In this document: positions 46,162-55,187 of the stretch, in pieces | Numbering within the stretch: position 1 is the stretch's first letter | How the letters are laid out: each line of letters opens with the position of its first letter | Assembly (NCBI GenBank): GCA_017938645.1 | Contig: JAGBBE010000188.1 | Location: forward strand, 21,284-85,283 | Direction of reading: 5' to 3' | Length of the DNA: 64,000 nucleotides | Origin: Clostridia bacterium | Lineage (GTDB): Bacteria > Bacillota_A > Clostridia > Christensenellales > Aristaeellaceae | Program-made: the position numbers and the translations under genes | The notes under the pieces: generated by a model | Told to the model about the DNA's origin: nothing | Database searches by the model: none | What the model saw: the letters and a program-made list of their open reading frames with translations, nothing else

Positions 46162-47937
46162 ATGGGCAGAACCATTGGCATAGATCTGGGAACCACCAAC
46201 TCCTGCGTTGCTTTTATGGAAAGCGGCGACGCCGTCGTAATCCCTAACGCAGAAGGCGGACGCACCACGCCCTCCGTGGTAGCCTTTACCAAAGACGGCG
46301 AACGTATCGTGGGCGCAGCAGCCAAGCGTCAGGCCGTGACCAACGCAAGCCGTACCATTGCATCCATCAAGCGCGACATGGGCACCGACAACCGTTCCAC
46401 AATCGACGGAAAGTCCTTTACGCCGCAGGAAATCAGCGCGATCATTCTGCAGAAGCTCAAGAAGGATGCTGAAGCCTACATCGGCGAAACCGTAACCGAT
46501 GCCGTGATCACCGTGCCCGCCTATTTCAGCGACAGTCAGCGTCAGGCCACAAAAGATGCAGGCCGCATTGCAGGGCTTAATGTGCTGCGCATTATCAACG
46601 AACCCACCGCCGCTGCTCTTGCCTACGGCATGGACAAGGGCGGCGCGCACAAGATCATGGTATTTGACCTCGGCGGCGGCACCTTTGACGTATCCATTCT
46701 CGATATCAACAATGACGTGATCGAGGTGCTCGCCACTGCCGGCAACAACCGTCTGGGCGGCGATGATTTTGACAACTGCGTAGCCAATTATCTGGTGGAG
46801 GTATTCCGCCAGCAGGAGCGTATTGATCTCACCTCGGATGCTACGGCCATGAGCCGCATCCGCGAGGCTGCCGAAAAAGCCAAAATTGAGCTTTCCTCCG
46901 CCACAGCTGCATCCATCAATCTGCCCTTCCTTGCTTCCGACCGCAACGGCGCAAAGCATCTGGAAATGACGCTGACCCGTGCCAAGTTTGACGACCTCAC
47001 CAGCCATCTGGTGGAAGCCACCATGGGTCCGGTCAAACAGGCGATGAGCGACGCAGGACTTCAGCCCAGCGATCTGAGCCGCGTGCTGCTGGTCGGCGGT
47101 TCCACGCGCATTCCTGCGGTGCAGGCAGCAGTGAAGCGTTTCACCGGCCGCGAGCCTTCCAAGGACATCAACCCCGACGAGTGCGTCGCCATGGGCGCTG
47201 CGCTGCAGGGCGGCGTATTGCAGGGCGAGGTCAAGGGTCTTCTGCTGCTGGACGTTACTCCTTTGTCCCTTGGCATTGAAACCATGGGCGACGTGTTCAG
47301 CCGCATCATTGAGCGTAACACCACCCTGCCGGTTCAGCGCAGCCAGGTATTCACCACCGCCGCCAATTTCCAGACCAGCGTGGACATCCACGTGCTGCAG
47401 GGCGAGCGTGAAATTGCCAGCTGTAACAAAACCTTGGGTCGTTTCCGTCTCAGCGGTATCCGCCGTGCGCTGCGCGGCATTCCGCAGATTGAAGTCACCT
47501 TCTCCATCGATGCAAACGGCATTGTGAATGTATCCGCCAAGGATCTGGGCACCGGCAAGCATCAGGAAATCACGCTGACCCAGTCGTCCAACATGTCCTC
47601 CGCCGAGATTGACGCCGCCATCCGCGACGCCGAGCGCTATGCCGCCGAGGATGCCCAGCGCAAGAAATCCGCCGAATTGCGCAACCGCGCCGAGGAGCTT
47701 GTCTATCAGGCCAAGAGTGCACAGAAGAAGCTCAACCCGCAGGATAAGGAGCGTATCGAGAGCCTGCGCAAGCGCGTGCAGACGGCACTGGACAACAAAA
47801 ATGACAACGAGCTCAAAATGGCTTGCGACGATCTGGTACAGGCATTGCAGGCTGTGGGTCGCTTTGTAGATAACGACGCCGCCAGCAGCGAAGACGGAGC
47901 CATGGACGCCGATTACACCACCGGCGGTGACAACTGA
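46162..47937 (+). CDS. dnaK: Hsp70 chaperone (DnaK family)
   Basis: A 591-residue Hsp70, slightly shorter than the usual 610-640. The ATPase domain has [27 protein letters not shown] and [13 protein letters not shown]. The substrate domain (about 385-500) and helical lid (about 500-570) are present, ending [13 protein letters not shown] at 46162 follows AGGAGG; the longer upstream frame lacks family match. It is not next to grpE, dnaJ or hrcA, and no CIRCE element is seen. Instead it heads a cluster with a DUF5685 protein and an atypical J-protein, so it may be a second, specialised Hsp70. Confidence 0.92.
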   Translation: MGRTIGIDLGTTNSCVAFMESGDAVVIPNAEGGRTTPSVVAFTKDGERIVGAAAKRQAVTNASRTIASIKRDMGTDNRSTIDGKSFTPQEISAIILQKLKKDAEAYIGETVTDAVITVPAYFSDSQRQATKDAGRIAGLNVLRIINEPTAAALAYGMDKGGAHKIMVFDLGGGTFDVSILDINNDVIEVLATAGNNRLGGDDFDNCVANYLVEVFRQQERIDLTSDATAMSRIREAAEKAKIELSSATAASINLPFLASDRNGAKHLEMTLTRAKFDDLTSHLVEATMGPVKQAMSDAGLQPSDLSRVLLVGGSTRIPAVQAAVKRFTGREPSKDINPDECVAMGAALQGGVLQGEVKGLLLLDVTPLSLGIETMGDVFSRIIERNTTLPVQRSQVFTTAANFQTSVDIHVLQGEREIASCNKTLGRFRLSGIRRALRGIPQIEVTFSIDANGIVNVSAKDLGTGKHQEITLTQSSNMSSAEIDAAIRDAERYAAEDAQRKKSAELRNRAEELVYQAKSAQKKLNPQDKERIESLRKRVQTALDNKNDNELKMACDDLVQALQAVGRFVDNDAASSEDGAMDADYTTGGDN

Positions 47938-47939
47938 GC

Positions 47940-48791
47940 ATGTTTGGTTACATTACCATCGCACCCGGGACGCTTACGCAGGAGCAGCAGGATCGTTACC
48001 GTTCCTTTTATTGCGGTCTGTGCCATACGCTTGGCGAGCGCCACGGTCAGCTTGGCCGCATGACGCTCAGCTATGACGTAACGTTTCTCTATCTTCTGCT
48101 AAGCTCGCTCTACGAGCCCCAGACGACCGAAGGAACTGCGCGCTGCCTTCCGCATCCCATTAAGCCGCATGCTTTTGTGCGCAACGAACTGGCTGATTAC
48201 TGCTGCGACATGAACATCGCGGTTGCATATCACAAATGCCTGGACGACTGGCAGGATGACCGCAGTCTCGCCGGACTGGCCGAGGCCGGAGCATTGAAGC
48301 GGGCCTATGAGCGCGTCTATGCGCTGTATCCGGAAAAATGCCGTGAGATTGAACTCTGTCTCAAAGCGCTGGCCGAAGTTGAAAAGCGCGAAGAAACGGC
48401 TCCTGATGCAGCAGCCAATCTGTCGGCCAGAATGCTGGGAATCATCTACCGCTGGCGTGAGGATCTGTGGACAGATACGCTTGGCACCATCGGCGAAGGT
48501 ATCGGTCGTTTCGTGTATCTGATGGACGCTTATGATGATCTGGAAAAGGATCTTCGCAAGGGTCGGTACAATCCGCTTCGTTTCTGTCATGAGCAGCCTG
48601 ATTATGAAGACTTCGTGCGCGACAGCCTCACCCTGTTCATTGCAGAAGCTACCGAAGCATTTGAAACACTTCCTTTGGTTCAGGATATGGACATTTTGCG
48701 AAATATCCTGTATGCTGGATGCTGGTCGCGTTATCACATCAAGCAGCAGCGCGCCCAGAAGGAAGGCAAGCTCGAAAAGAGCGGACAATAA
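47940..48791 (+). CDS. DUF5685 family protein
   Basis: A 283-residue soluble helical protein. It begins MFGYITIAP, has a YCGLCHTLGERHG motif (Cys25, Cys28) near the N-terminus, DYCCDMN and KCLDDWQDD further on, and YLMDAYDDLEKDLRKGRYNP in the second half. The paired Asp-rich motifs recall the helical fold of isoprenoid synthases, but this is only a resemblance. The family is uncharacterised. It starts two bases after the Hsp70 stop and 12 bp before the J-protein gene, so a role as a client or partner of that chaperone pair is plausible. Confidence 0.75.
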   Translation: MFGYITIAPGTLTQEQQDRYRSFYCGLCHTLGERHGQLGRMTLSYDVTFLYLLLSSLYEPQTTEGTARCLPHPIKPHAFVRNELADYCCDMNIAVAYHKCLDDWQDDRSLAGLAEAGALKRAYERVYALYPEKCREIELCLKALAEVEKREETAPDAAANLSARMLGIIYRWREDLWTDTLGTIGEGIGRFVYLMDAYDDLEKDLRKGRYNPLRFCHEQPDYEDFVRDSLTLFIAEATEAFETLPLVQDMDILRNILYAGCWSRYHIKQQRAQKEGKLEKSGQ

Positions 48792-48803
48792 GGAGGACGG
48801 GGC

Positions 48804-49580
48804 ATGAGAGACCCCTATGAAGTGCTCGGGCTGTCCCCGGGTGCATCTGATGATGAAATCAAGGCCGCCTATCGCAGACTGGCCAAAAAATACCATCCCG
48901 ACCTCAACGGCGGCTCTGCCGAGGCCGAGGCCAAGATGAAGGAAGTCAACGAGGCCTACACCCTGTTGATCAAAAACAAGGGCCAGTATCAACAGGGCGG
49001 ATATGGTTCCTCCTCCGGCGGATATGGTCAGAGCTATGGCAGTTACAGCGGACAGAGCTATGGCGGATATGGTTCCGGTTATGGCGGCTACGGCCAGTCC
49101 GGACAGCAGCAGGGCGGATATGGCAGCTTCGGCGGCTTTGGTTTTGATTTTGAGGATCTCTTCGGCGGCCAGCGGCGTCAGTATCAGACGAGTTCGTACA
49201 CCGAAAACGATCCCGAGCTCAGACCTGCAGCACAGGCCGTACTCAGCGGACGCTATCAGGATGCGCTCAACCTGCTCAGGAACGCGCGTAACCGCCGTGC
49301 CGCATGGTACTACTGGAGCGCCAAGGCCAACATGGGCATGGGCAACCGCATGGCAGCGCTCAACGACGCGAAGACAGCCGTCAACATGAACCCTGACGAA
49401 CCCGCCTTCCGCGAACTCTATGCGCAGCTCAATGCCAGCAGTCACACCTATCAGCAGCGCGGCGGCTACGGCGATTTTTCTTCGCTTCTCTGCGCCAATC
49501 CCTGCCTGTCACTCTGTCTGATCAATACCCTTTGCAACTGCTGCTGCGGCTATGGCCGCGGAGGCTTCTATTTCTGCTAA
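48804..49580 (+). CDS. J-domain protein with Gly/Tyr-rich linker, TPR-like region and Cys-rich tail
   Basis: A 258-residue protein. The J-domain occupies about residues 1-65 with His-Pro-Asp at 31-33, so it can stimulate an Hsp70. It is followed by about 50 residues of low complexity made of GGYG, SYGQ and QSYG units, then a TPR-like helical region (about 135-210: [18 protein letters not shown] and [18 protein letters not shown]). The last 30 residues contain nine cysteines ([10 protein letters not shown]...[10 protein letters not shown]), a possible metal or membrane-associated site. It lacks the zinc and C-terminal domains of classical DnaJ. The partner is probably the Hsp70 two genes upstream. 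Confidence 0.85.
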   Translation: MRDPYEVLGLSPGASDDEIKAAYRRLAKKYHPDLNGGSAEAEAKMKEVNEAYTLLIKNKGQYQQGGYGSSSGGYGQSYGSYSGQSYGGYGSGYGGYGQSGQQQGGYGSFGGFGFDFEDLFGGQRRQYQTSSYTENDPELRPAAQAVLSGRYQDALNLLRNARNRRAAWYYWSAKANMGMGNRMAALNDAKTAVNMNPDEPAFRELYAQLNASSHTYQQRGGYGDFSSLLCANPCLSLCLINTLCNCCCGYGRGGFYFC

Positions 49581-49607
49581 ACCGTTTCGAAAAGAGGTTT
49601 TTCAACG

Positions 49608-50054
49608 ATGTCATTCTGGGAAAAAATCAAGCAGTCCCTGCGTTCCTTCATGAACGGCCGCAACGGCGCCGACCATTTTTCCATGGCGCTTCTCTGGACG
49701 GGTCTGATCTTCTATCTGCTCAGTTCCATCATTGGTTCCATTCAGGGGGCGTTCATCTGGCCTCTGCTGGGCATGCTTCTCAACCTCGCAGGTTTTGCCG
49801 CTTACGGCTACAGCATCTTCCGTATTTTTTCCCGCAATCTGGACAAGCGCCGCGCTGAAAACCGCCGTTATGTCACCATGGCGGAAAAAAAGCGCACCGA
49901 ACGCCGTCAGGCCAAGGTACGCTTCCAGAACCGCAAAACCTACAAGTATTTCAAATGCCCCGGCTGCAAGGCCTGGCTCCGTCTGCCCCGCGGCAAGGGC
50001 GTGGCAACCATCACCTGCAGCCGCTGCCATACGAGCTTTACCCAGAAGAGCTGA
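49608..50054 (+). CDS. Membrane protein with C-terminal zinc ribbon
   Basis: A 148-residue protein with two hydrophobic helices (about residues 25-45 and 48-72), a strongly basic stretch (about 75-110), and a C-terminal zinc ribbon with CPGC and CSRC (KYFKCPGCKAWLRLPRGKG). It is the fourth gene of the Hsp70 cluster, 27 bp after the J-protein. It may recruit the chaperone pair to the membrane (inference); the family has no established function known to me. Confidence 0.75.
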   Translation: MSFWEKIKQSLRSFMNGRNGADHFSMALLWTGLIFYLLSSIIGSIQGAFIWPLLGMLLNLAGFAAYGYSIFRIFSRNLDKRRAENRRYVTMAEKKRTERRQAKVRFQNRKTYKYFKCPGCKAWLRLPRGKGVATITCSRCHTSFTQKS

Positions 50055-50061
50055 TTTTTTA

Positions 50062-50092
50062 GGGAACAGTGTCCGCGCACTGTTCCTTTTTT
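50062..50092 (+). terminator. Terminator of the Hsp70 cluster
   Basis: Perfect arms GGAACAGTG (50063-50071) and its complement (50078-50086) with a 6-nt loop, followed by six T. Confidence 0.9.
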
Positions 50093-50094
50093 AC

Positions 50095-50123
50095 TTGCAA
50101 TTCGACACAATATCCAGTATCCT
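50095..50123 (+). promoter_or_regulatory. Probable promoter of the M42 peptidase operon
   Basis: TTGCAA (50095-50100), a 17-bp spacer and TATCCT (50118-50123), directly behind the terminator and about 45 bases before the first gene. Confidence 0.6.
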
Positions 50124-50166
50124 ATACCCATCCCCTGTCAATTCATCATCGAAAGGCTGAAATAGT

Positions 50167-51246
50167 ATGGAGATGTACGAATACCTGAAACAGCAGGCCG
50201 TCGCGCACGGTCCCAGCGGGCATGAGTACGAAACCGCCGCATGGTTCAAATCCCTGTTTGAGCCGCTGTGCGACAGCGTAACCATCGACCCGCTGTTCAA
50301 CGTCATTGCACTGAAAAAAGCAACGCTTCCCACCAAAGACGGCTCTCCTGCACCCCGTGTGATGCTGGCGGCGCATCAGGATGAAATCGCTCTCATGGTG
50401 GCTGACATTCTGCCGGATGGAACCCTTCGTCTGGATCAGGTGGGCGGCGTGGATCCGCGCATTCTGCCTGCCTCCACCGTTACCGTGCATGCGCGCGGCA
50501 GCGAAAACGGCTATGAGAAGCTGTTGGGCGTCGTAGGAGCCATGCCTCCTCATCTGCTGGATGCAGAAGCCCGCAAAAACAATTACAAGCGCGAAGAGCT
50601 GTTTGTCGACCTTGGCTTTGGCTATGAAGACGTCTGCAAGCGCGTGCACATCGGCGATCTCGTCACGCTCAACGGGCCGGCAACGAAGCTGCTCAACGAG
50701 CGCTGTGCCGCCAAGAGCATGGATGACCGTGCCTGCATCGGCGCGCTGATCGACGCCGCTGAGCGTCTCCAGCGCATGAACCACATCTGCGATATCTATT
50801 TTGTTTGCACCACGCAGGAGGAACTCGGTTTCCAAGGCTGCTACACCGCGACCTATACCATCGATCCTGATCTGGCCATCGCGCTGGATGTAACGCATGC
50901 CACGATTCCATCCAGCCGCCCGGATTCCACCGTTCCGCTGGACAAGCCTTCCCTGTCTCATGGCCCGTACCTGCAATATAAGCTGGTCAAGCGCCTTACA
51001 GACACTGCAAAAGCGCATGGTATCGAGACCTATACCTCCAAGGCATCCCGCAACACCTACACCGACTGCGACGCCATGCAGATTTCCCGCGCGGGCGTGC
51101 CCGTTGCGCTGATCGACGTGCCGCTCAAATACATGCATACCTCTGTGGAAGTGGTGGACATGAACGTAATCCGCGAGAGCGGACGGCTTCTGGCGCATTT
51201 CCTCAGCGAGCTTGACGAAGGGTGGGATAACGAGCTATGGATCTGA
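50167..51246 (+). CDS. M42 family metallo-aminopeptidase (first of three)
   Basis: A 359-residue M42 aminopeptidase. Metal ligands and catalytic residues lie in LAAHQDEIA (His), SMDDRACIGA (bridging Asp), TTQEELGFQG (catalytic Glu then ligand Glu), IALDVTHA (Asp) and MHTSVEV (final His). A PDZ-like inserted domain lies about residues 75-170. M42 enzymes form 12-subunit tetrahedral shells that trim peptides in the cytosol. It overlaps the next paralogue by ten bases. Confidence 0.92.
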   Translation: MEMYEYLKQQAVAHGPSGHEYETAAWFKSLFEPLCDSVTIDPLFNVIALKKATLPTKDGSPAPRVMLAAHQDEIALMVADILPDGTLRLDQVGGVDPRILPASTVTVHARGSENGYEKLLGVVGAMPPHLLDAEARKNNYKREELFVDLGFGYEDVCKRVHIGDLVTLNGPATKLLNERCAAKSMDDRACIGALIDAAERLQRMNHICDIYFVCTTQEELGFQGCYTATYTIDPDLAIALDVTHATIPSSRPDSTVPLDKPSLSHGPYLQYKLVKRLTDTAKAHGIETYTSKASRNTYTDCDAMQISRAGVPVALIDVPLKYMHTSVEVVDMNVIRESGRLLAHFLSELDEGWDNELWI

Positions 51247-52253
51247 AAACGCTATGCGAACTGCCCGGTGTAAGCGGACGGGAAGAGCCCGTGCGTCTGG
51301 CAATTTACAACGAGTGCGTTGAAAAGCTGGGCAGTGAAAATGTGATGATCGACCGCATGGGCAACGTGATCGCCCACAAGAAATGCAAAAATCCCGATGC
51401 CAAGCGCGTCATGATTGCCGGACACATGGACGAGGTCGGACTGATGGTGCTTTCCGCCTGCGATGACGGCCTTCTGCGCGTGTGTTCTCTGGGCAGTATC
51501 GACCCGCGCGTGCTGGTTTCCAAGCGCGTGCATGTAGGCTATGGCGAAAACCGTCTCAGCGGCGTGATCGGCGCAATGGCCATCCACCAGCAGACGCCCG
51601 AAGACCGTAAGCGCGTGCTTCCGATTGACCAGCTGTTTGTGGACATCGGCGCGAAAGACAAGGCTGAGGCCGAAGCAAAAGCGCCTGCCGGAACCCCCAT
51701 CACCTTTGACACACCGTATACGCCTTTTGGCGACCACAAGGTGCTGGTCAAGGCGCTGGATGACCGTATCGCCTGCTATACCATGCTGCGCCTGCTCGAC
51801 GTTGAAACCAACTACGACACCTATCTGGCCTTCACCTCTCAGGAGGAGGTTGGCTGCCGCGGCGCATATGCGGCTGCTTTCCGCATCAATCCCGACATCG
51901 GCATTGCACTGGAAGGCACCTCCGCCAACGACGCTGGTGATATTCCCGAGCACGAACGGGTGTGCTCCCTTAGCAGGGGAGTCGCTGTGAGCTTTATGGA
52001 TCACGCCACCATCGCACAGCCGGAAATGTTCCGCGCCATGCTTTCCATCGCGCAGGAGAAGGGTATTCCTCATCAGGTGAAGATGGCCGTCGCCGGCGGC
52101 AATGACTCCGGCCCCATGCAGCGTGCGCATAATGGCGCGCTCACCTGTGTGCTCAGCGTTCCCTGCCGCAATATTCACAGCCCGTCTACCGTGTGCGACC
52201 TGCGCGATGCAGACGCGCAGTTTGAGCTGGTTAAAGCCTTTTTGCAGAAGTGA
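51237..52253 (+). CDS. M42 family metallo-aminopeptidase (second of three)
   Basis: A 338-residue paralogue of its neighbours. Motifs: IAGHMDEVG, ALDDRIACY, TSQEEVGCRGA, and RNIHSPST for the last ligand. At the position of the metal-binding Asp the sequence reads IALEGTSAND, so Glu replaces Asp there. This may alter metal choice or substrate. The start ATG lies within the end of the previous gene, so coupling is likely. The three enzymes may differ in residue preference, or assemble together. Confidence 0.92.
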   Translation: MDLKTLCELPGVSGREEPVRLAIYNECVEKLGSENVMIDRMGNVIAHKKCKNPDAKRVMIAGHMDEVGLMVLSACDDGLLRVCSLGSIDPRVLVSKRVHVGYGENRLSGVIGAMAIHQQTPEDRKRVLPIDQLFVDIGAKDKAEAEAKAPAGTPITFDTPYTPFGDHKVLVKALDDRIACYTMLRLLDVETNYDTYLAFTSQEEVGCRGAYAAAFRINPDIGIALEGTSANDAGDIPEHERVCSLSRGVAVSFMDHATIAQPEMFRAMLSIAQEKGIPHQVKMAVAGGNDSGPMQRAHNGALTCVLSVPCRNIHSPSTVCDLRDADAQFELVKAFLQK

Positions 52254-52265
52254 GGTTGATAGAGT

Positions 52266-53252
52266 ATGTTTGAACTGATCAAGAAACTGGCGGACGTCTA
52301 CGGAGCGACCGGCCGCGAAGGTACTGTCGCTGACGTGATTGAAGAGCTTCTCAAGGACAAGGTGGATGTGATTTCCCGCGACGTGCTGGGCAATCTCATC
52401 TGCGAAAAGCGCGGTACCAATCCCGATGGCAAGCGGATCATGCTGTCCGCGCACATGGATCATATCGGTTTTATTGTAGCCGGAATCGAAAAAGAAGGAT
52501 TCCTGCGCGTCTCTCCTGTGGGCGGCGTGGGCATCGCCGTAAGCCGTACCCGTCATGTTGTTTTCCAGAACGGCGTGGAGGGCATCATCGTCCAGGAACC
52601 CGTGAACGAGGGTGTAACGCCTGCGATGAAGCATATGTTCATTGACATCGGCGCTGCGGATGAAGCCGAGGCACTTTCCATGATCCAGCTGGGCGACATC
52701 GCCGTATATGCGCCGGACTGCTTCCGTCTGGGCGAGCACCGCGTGGCTGCTCCCGCCATGGATGACCGCATTGCCTGCGCGCTGCTGGTACGCGTAATGC
52801 AGGAGCTGGGCGAAACCAGCGATACTGTCATCGCCGTCTTCTCCACGCAGGAGGAGGTTGGCTGCCGCGGTGCAAAGACTGCAGCTTATTCCGTGAACCC
52901 CGACATCGGCATCGCGCTGGATGTAACCGGCAACGGCGATACGCCCGGAACGAAGCTGCCTTCTGTGAAGCTGGGCGCAGGTGCTGCGATCAAGATCATG
53001 GATCGCGGCAGCATGTCGCATCCTGAGCTGGTTGCTGATCTTCTGGCTGCCGGCGAGCGCGCGGGCGTTAAAACCCAGCGCGAGGTTCTGCCCTACGGTG
53101 GAACCGATGCCATGGCCATGCAGGTTAGCCGCAGCGGAGTAAAGGCCGGTACCATCAGTATTCCCTGTCGTTATGTGCACAGCGCCTGCGAGGTCATCGA
53201 CCTGCGCGATGTGGACGCGGCCTGCGAGCTGCTGAAGGCTTATCTCCAGTAA
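52266..53252 (+). CDS. M42 family metallo-aminopeptidase (third of three)
   Basis: A 328-residue paralogue with all expected M42 residues: LSAHMDHIG, AMDDRIACA, STQEEVGCRGA, IALDVTGNGD and RYVHSACEV. It follows the second gene by 12 bp with a GAGGTTGATAG leader. It closes the operon, ahead of a hairpin. Peptidases of this kind recover amino acids from imported or internal peptides. Confidence 0.92.
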   Translation: MFELIKKLADVYGATGREGTVADVIEELLKDKVDVISRDVLGNLICEKRGTNPDGKRIMLSAHMDHIGFIVAGIEKEGFLRVSPVGGVGIAVSRTRHVVFQNGVEGIIVQEPVNEGVTPAMKHMFIDIGAADEAEALSMIQLGDIAVYAPDCFRLGEHRVAAPAMDDRIACALLVRVMQELGETSDTVIAVFSTQEEVGCRGAKTAAYSVNPDIGIALDVTGNGDTPGTKLPSVKLGAGAAIKIMDRGSMSHPELVADLLAAGERAGVKTQREVLPYGGTDAMAMQVSRSGVKAGTISIPCRYVHSACEVIDLRDVDAACELLKAYLQ

Positions 53253-53263
53253 AAAGCATATCA

Positions 53264-53302
53264 AAACGCCAGATTGCAGATGCAGTCTGGCGTTTCGTTT
53301 AT
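53264..53302 (+). terminator. Terminator of the M42 operon
   Basis: Perfect 10-bp arms AAACGCCAGA (53264-53273) and its complement (53286-53295) with a loop of 12 nt that has a small internal TGCA dyad; a T-rich tract follows. Confidence 0.8.
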
Positions 53303-53330
53303 TCTTTTGAGGCGAATGCATACGCGGCCT

Positions 53331-54245
53331 TCAGCCATGCATCCTGCTCATCAATCCGTTCACATGCCGTGCCGAGCGTGAACGGATCTGCGGCATGGGC
53401 GCGTCAAATATCGCTGTGATCTCTGGATCCTCCGGACGATCCTGCGGGCTTCCCGCCAGCATGCGGCGTACAAGCGCATGATACTTTTCCGGCAGTTTGC
53501 TGGATATCACGATTTCTGCGCGTTCCAGCGCCGCTTCATACAGATATTGATAGCGTTCTCCATCAAACCCGGGGAGTTCACCTGTCCAAATGCGATGAAT
53601 CATCGCGCCAAACGCAAAAGTGTCGAGCTTTGGCCCGAGTTCAACCTCCTGACCGATCATCCGAAGGAATGCCTCCGGCGCCAGATAGACCGGGTCGCCC
53701 TCCATATCGCGCGAATGCGTCGGAGGATCGCTCGTGAGAAAGCCGCTGTCCAGATCGATCAGCCTTGCGCGCCAGCCATCGGCATCCTGCATCAGAAGCA
53801 CATGATCCGGTTTGAGATCGGCATGCACCACGCCCTGCATATGAAGCCGCTGCAGGCAGAGGGCCAGTTCGTACAGCAGTTTCCGTTTCTGCTCATCGGT
53901 CAGGTTTTCTGCTGTTTCCGCGGTCTGACAGCCATCTGCAACTGCTTCGCTCACAGCATAATACTTGCGTTCGAACTGAAAAAAATCGATAACCGGCGCA
54001 AGTGTATCGCCGATCACGCAGGATGCCGCCGAGTACAACCGCTGCTTCTGGTCTTCAAAGCGTTCACAGCGGTCGCACTGTTTCTGACCCAGCGGCGTAT
54101 TTTCCTGCGCAGGCCACACCGGCGTAAGAAACTCCTTGAGAAAATACCTTTCCAGCCCACGCGCAGCAAAGCACCAGCGTGCGCTTCCGCTGCCTGCGGT
54201 TTTCATGGGCGTAAGCGGACGGTAACCGCCAATGAGATCAGCCAT
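53331..54245 (-). CDS. Hanks-type serine/threonine kinase of a TerY-P-like triad
   Basis: A 304-residue kinase-fold protein. The glycine loop is TAGSGSARWCFA and the likely VAIK lysine is Lys37. The catalytic loop reads HADLKPDHVLL (His141, Asp143) and the metal-binding DFG position reads DLD (164-166). GDPVYLAPE is the activation-segment end. A Cys pair (CDRC, about 57-60) lies in the N-lobe. There is no membrane helix. The start at 54245 follows GGAGG and overlaps the phosphatase stop by 8 bases. It is third in an operon vWA-phosphatase-kinase, the layout of TerY-P triads. HAD and DLD are variants, but the catalytic Asp residues are kept, so activity is likely. Confidence 0.82.
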   Translation of the reverse strand: MADLIGGYRPLTPMKTAGSGSARWCFAARGLERYFLKEFLTPVWPAQENTPLGQKQCDRCERFEDQKQRLYSAASCVIGDTLAPVIDFFQFERKYYAVSEAVADGCQTAETAENLTDEQKRKLLYELALCLQRLHMQGVVHADLKPDHVLLMQDADGWRARLIDLDSGFLTSDPPTHSRDMEGDPVYLAPEAFLRMIGQEVELGPKLDTFAFGAMIHRIWTGELPGFDGERYQYLYEAALERAEIVISSKLPEKYHALVRRMLAGSPQDRPEDPEITAIFDAPMPQIRSRSARHVNGLMSRMHG

Positions 54246-55176
54246 TGCGTCCTTCCTCCGTCCAGTCATAGGTTTTGCGGTATTCCAGCCAGCGTTCGCG
54301 GGCAAATTCAAGATTTCCCTTTTTGCGGCGCACAGGCGTGATGAACTGCTTTTGCAGCGTATCACGCCGAGACATAAGCGCCTGTTTGAATGCTGCAAAC
54401 TCTTCTGTGCCACAAGGTACGGCAATCAGCGTTGCGTCGTCCTGGGCAATGCGTGAGACAGCCTTGTGAAGCTTCGTTTGCCACGCGTTCCAGCTTTTGG
54501 CGGATTTCAGCACATCCCACAGAAGCATTTCAAACTCCATGGGCGTAGGAAGCGCGCTGTAAGCGCCGTCGGTGGACAAAATCAGCGCACACGGAGCATC
54601 CGGGAGCGTGATCCGTACGCTTGAAAGCTTCACAGGCGTATCCGCAGAGATGTATGCGCTCAGCGGCATATCACGGTAGAGATTCTCAAACGGATCAGGC
54701 GCTCCCTTCAGATGATCCCTGGTGCATTGATGCAGCCCCTCTGCATCCAGCAGATACGCCCGGCTGTCGCCTGCCCACAGAATATCCGCTGTCTTTCCAG
54801 CCGATACAGCGGCGCAGAACGTCGTGGGCAGCCTGCGCTGCATGCTTCCTGTGATGCGGATTCCCTGCGTTACGCAATCCTGGTCAGCCACCGTGCGGAA
54901 TGTTTGCTCAAGCTCTTTTTCCAGCTGCGCCACATGATCCGGCATAACAGGAACCGTGCGCTCCTTCGCCCATGTTTCAAACACCCGAACCGCCAGCCGT
55001 GATGCTGCATATGCGCCGGTATGATCGTCAAACGCCGGATATCGTCTGCTTCCCAATCCGCCGCATCCATCCGCCACGCATAGCGCGTGAATGCCTTTTT
55101 CCTTGAACGCAGCAAAGCAGTCCTCGCCGTTTCCGGCAAGGACTTCATGGGAAAACGAAAGCACGGTATCAGTCAA
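54238..55176 (-). CDS. PP2C-family serine/threonine phosphatase of the triad
   Basis: A 312-residue PP2C protein. Metal-site motifs are GNGEDCF, VADGCGGLGSRRY (DGxGG), LWAGDSRAYLL, LILSTDGAYSAL and AQDDATLIAV. A C-terminal extension of about 50 basic residues follows. TTG at 55176 is taken as start: AAGGAG lies 7 nt upstream, nothing else fits, and the gene upstream ends at 55188. It would dephosphorylate what the partner kinase phosphorylates, perhaps the vWA protein (inference). Confidence 0.85.
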   Translation of the reverse strand: MTDTVLSFSHEVLAGNGEDCFAAFKEKGIHALCVADGCGGLGSRRYPAFDDHTGAYAASRLAVRVFETWAKERTVPVMPDHVAQLEKELEQTFRTVADQDCVTQGIRITGSMQRRLPTTFCAAVSAGKTADILWAGDSRAYLLDAEGLHQCTRDHLKGAPDPFENLYRDMPLSAYISADTPVKLSSVRITLPDAPCALILSTDGAYSALPTPMEFEMLLWDVLKSAKSWNAWQTKLHKAVSRIAQDDATLIAVPCGTEEFAAFKQALMSRRDTLQKQFITPVRRKKGNLEFARERWLEYRKTYDWTEEGRNG

Positions 55177-55187
55177 AGCAATTCTCC

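Noticed and set aside
51252..53321. A 689-residue minus-strand frame opposite the M42 genes
   Set aside because: Antisense shadow; the opposite strand encodes full-length enzymes with all motifs.
54246..54425. N-terminal extension of the kinase
   Set aside because: It lies wholly inside the phosphatase gene and has no family similarity; ATG 54245 has GGAGG.
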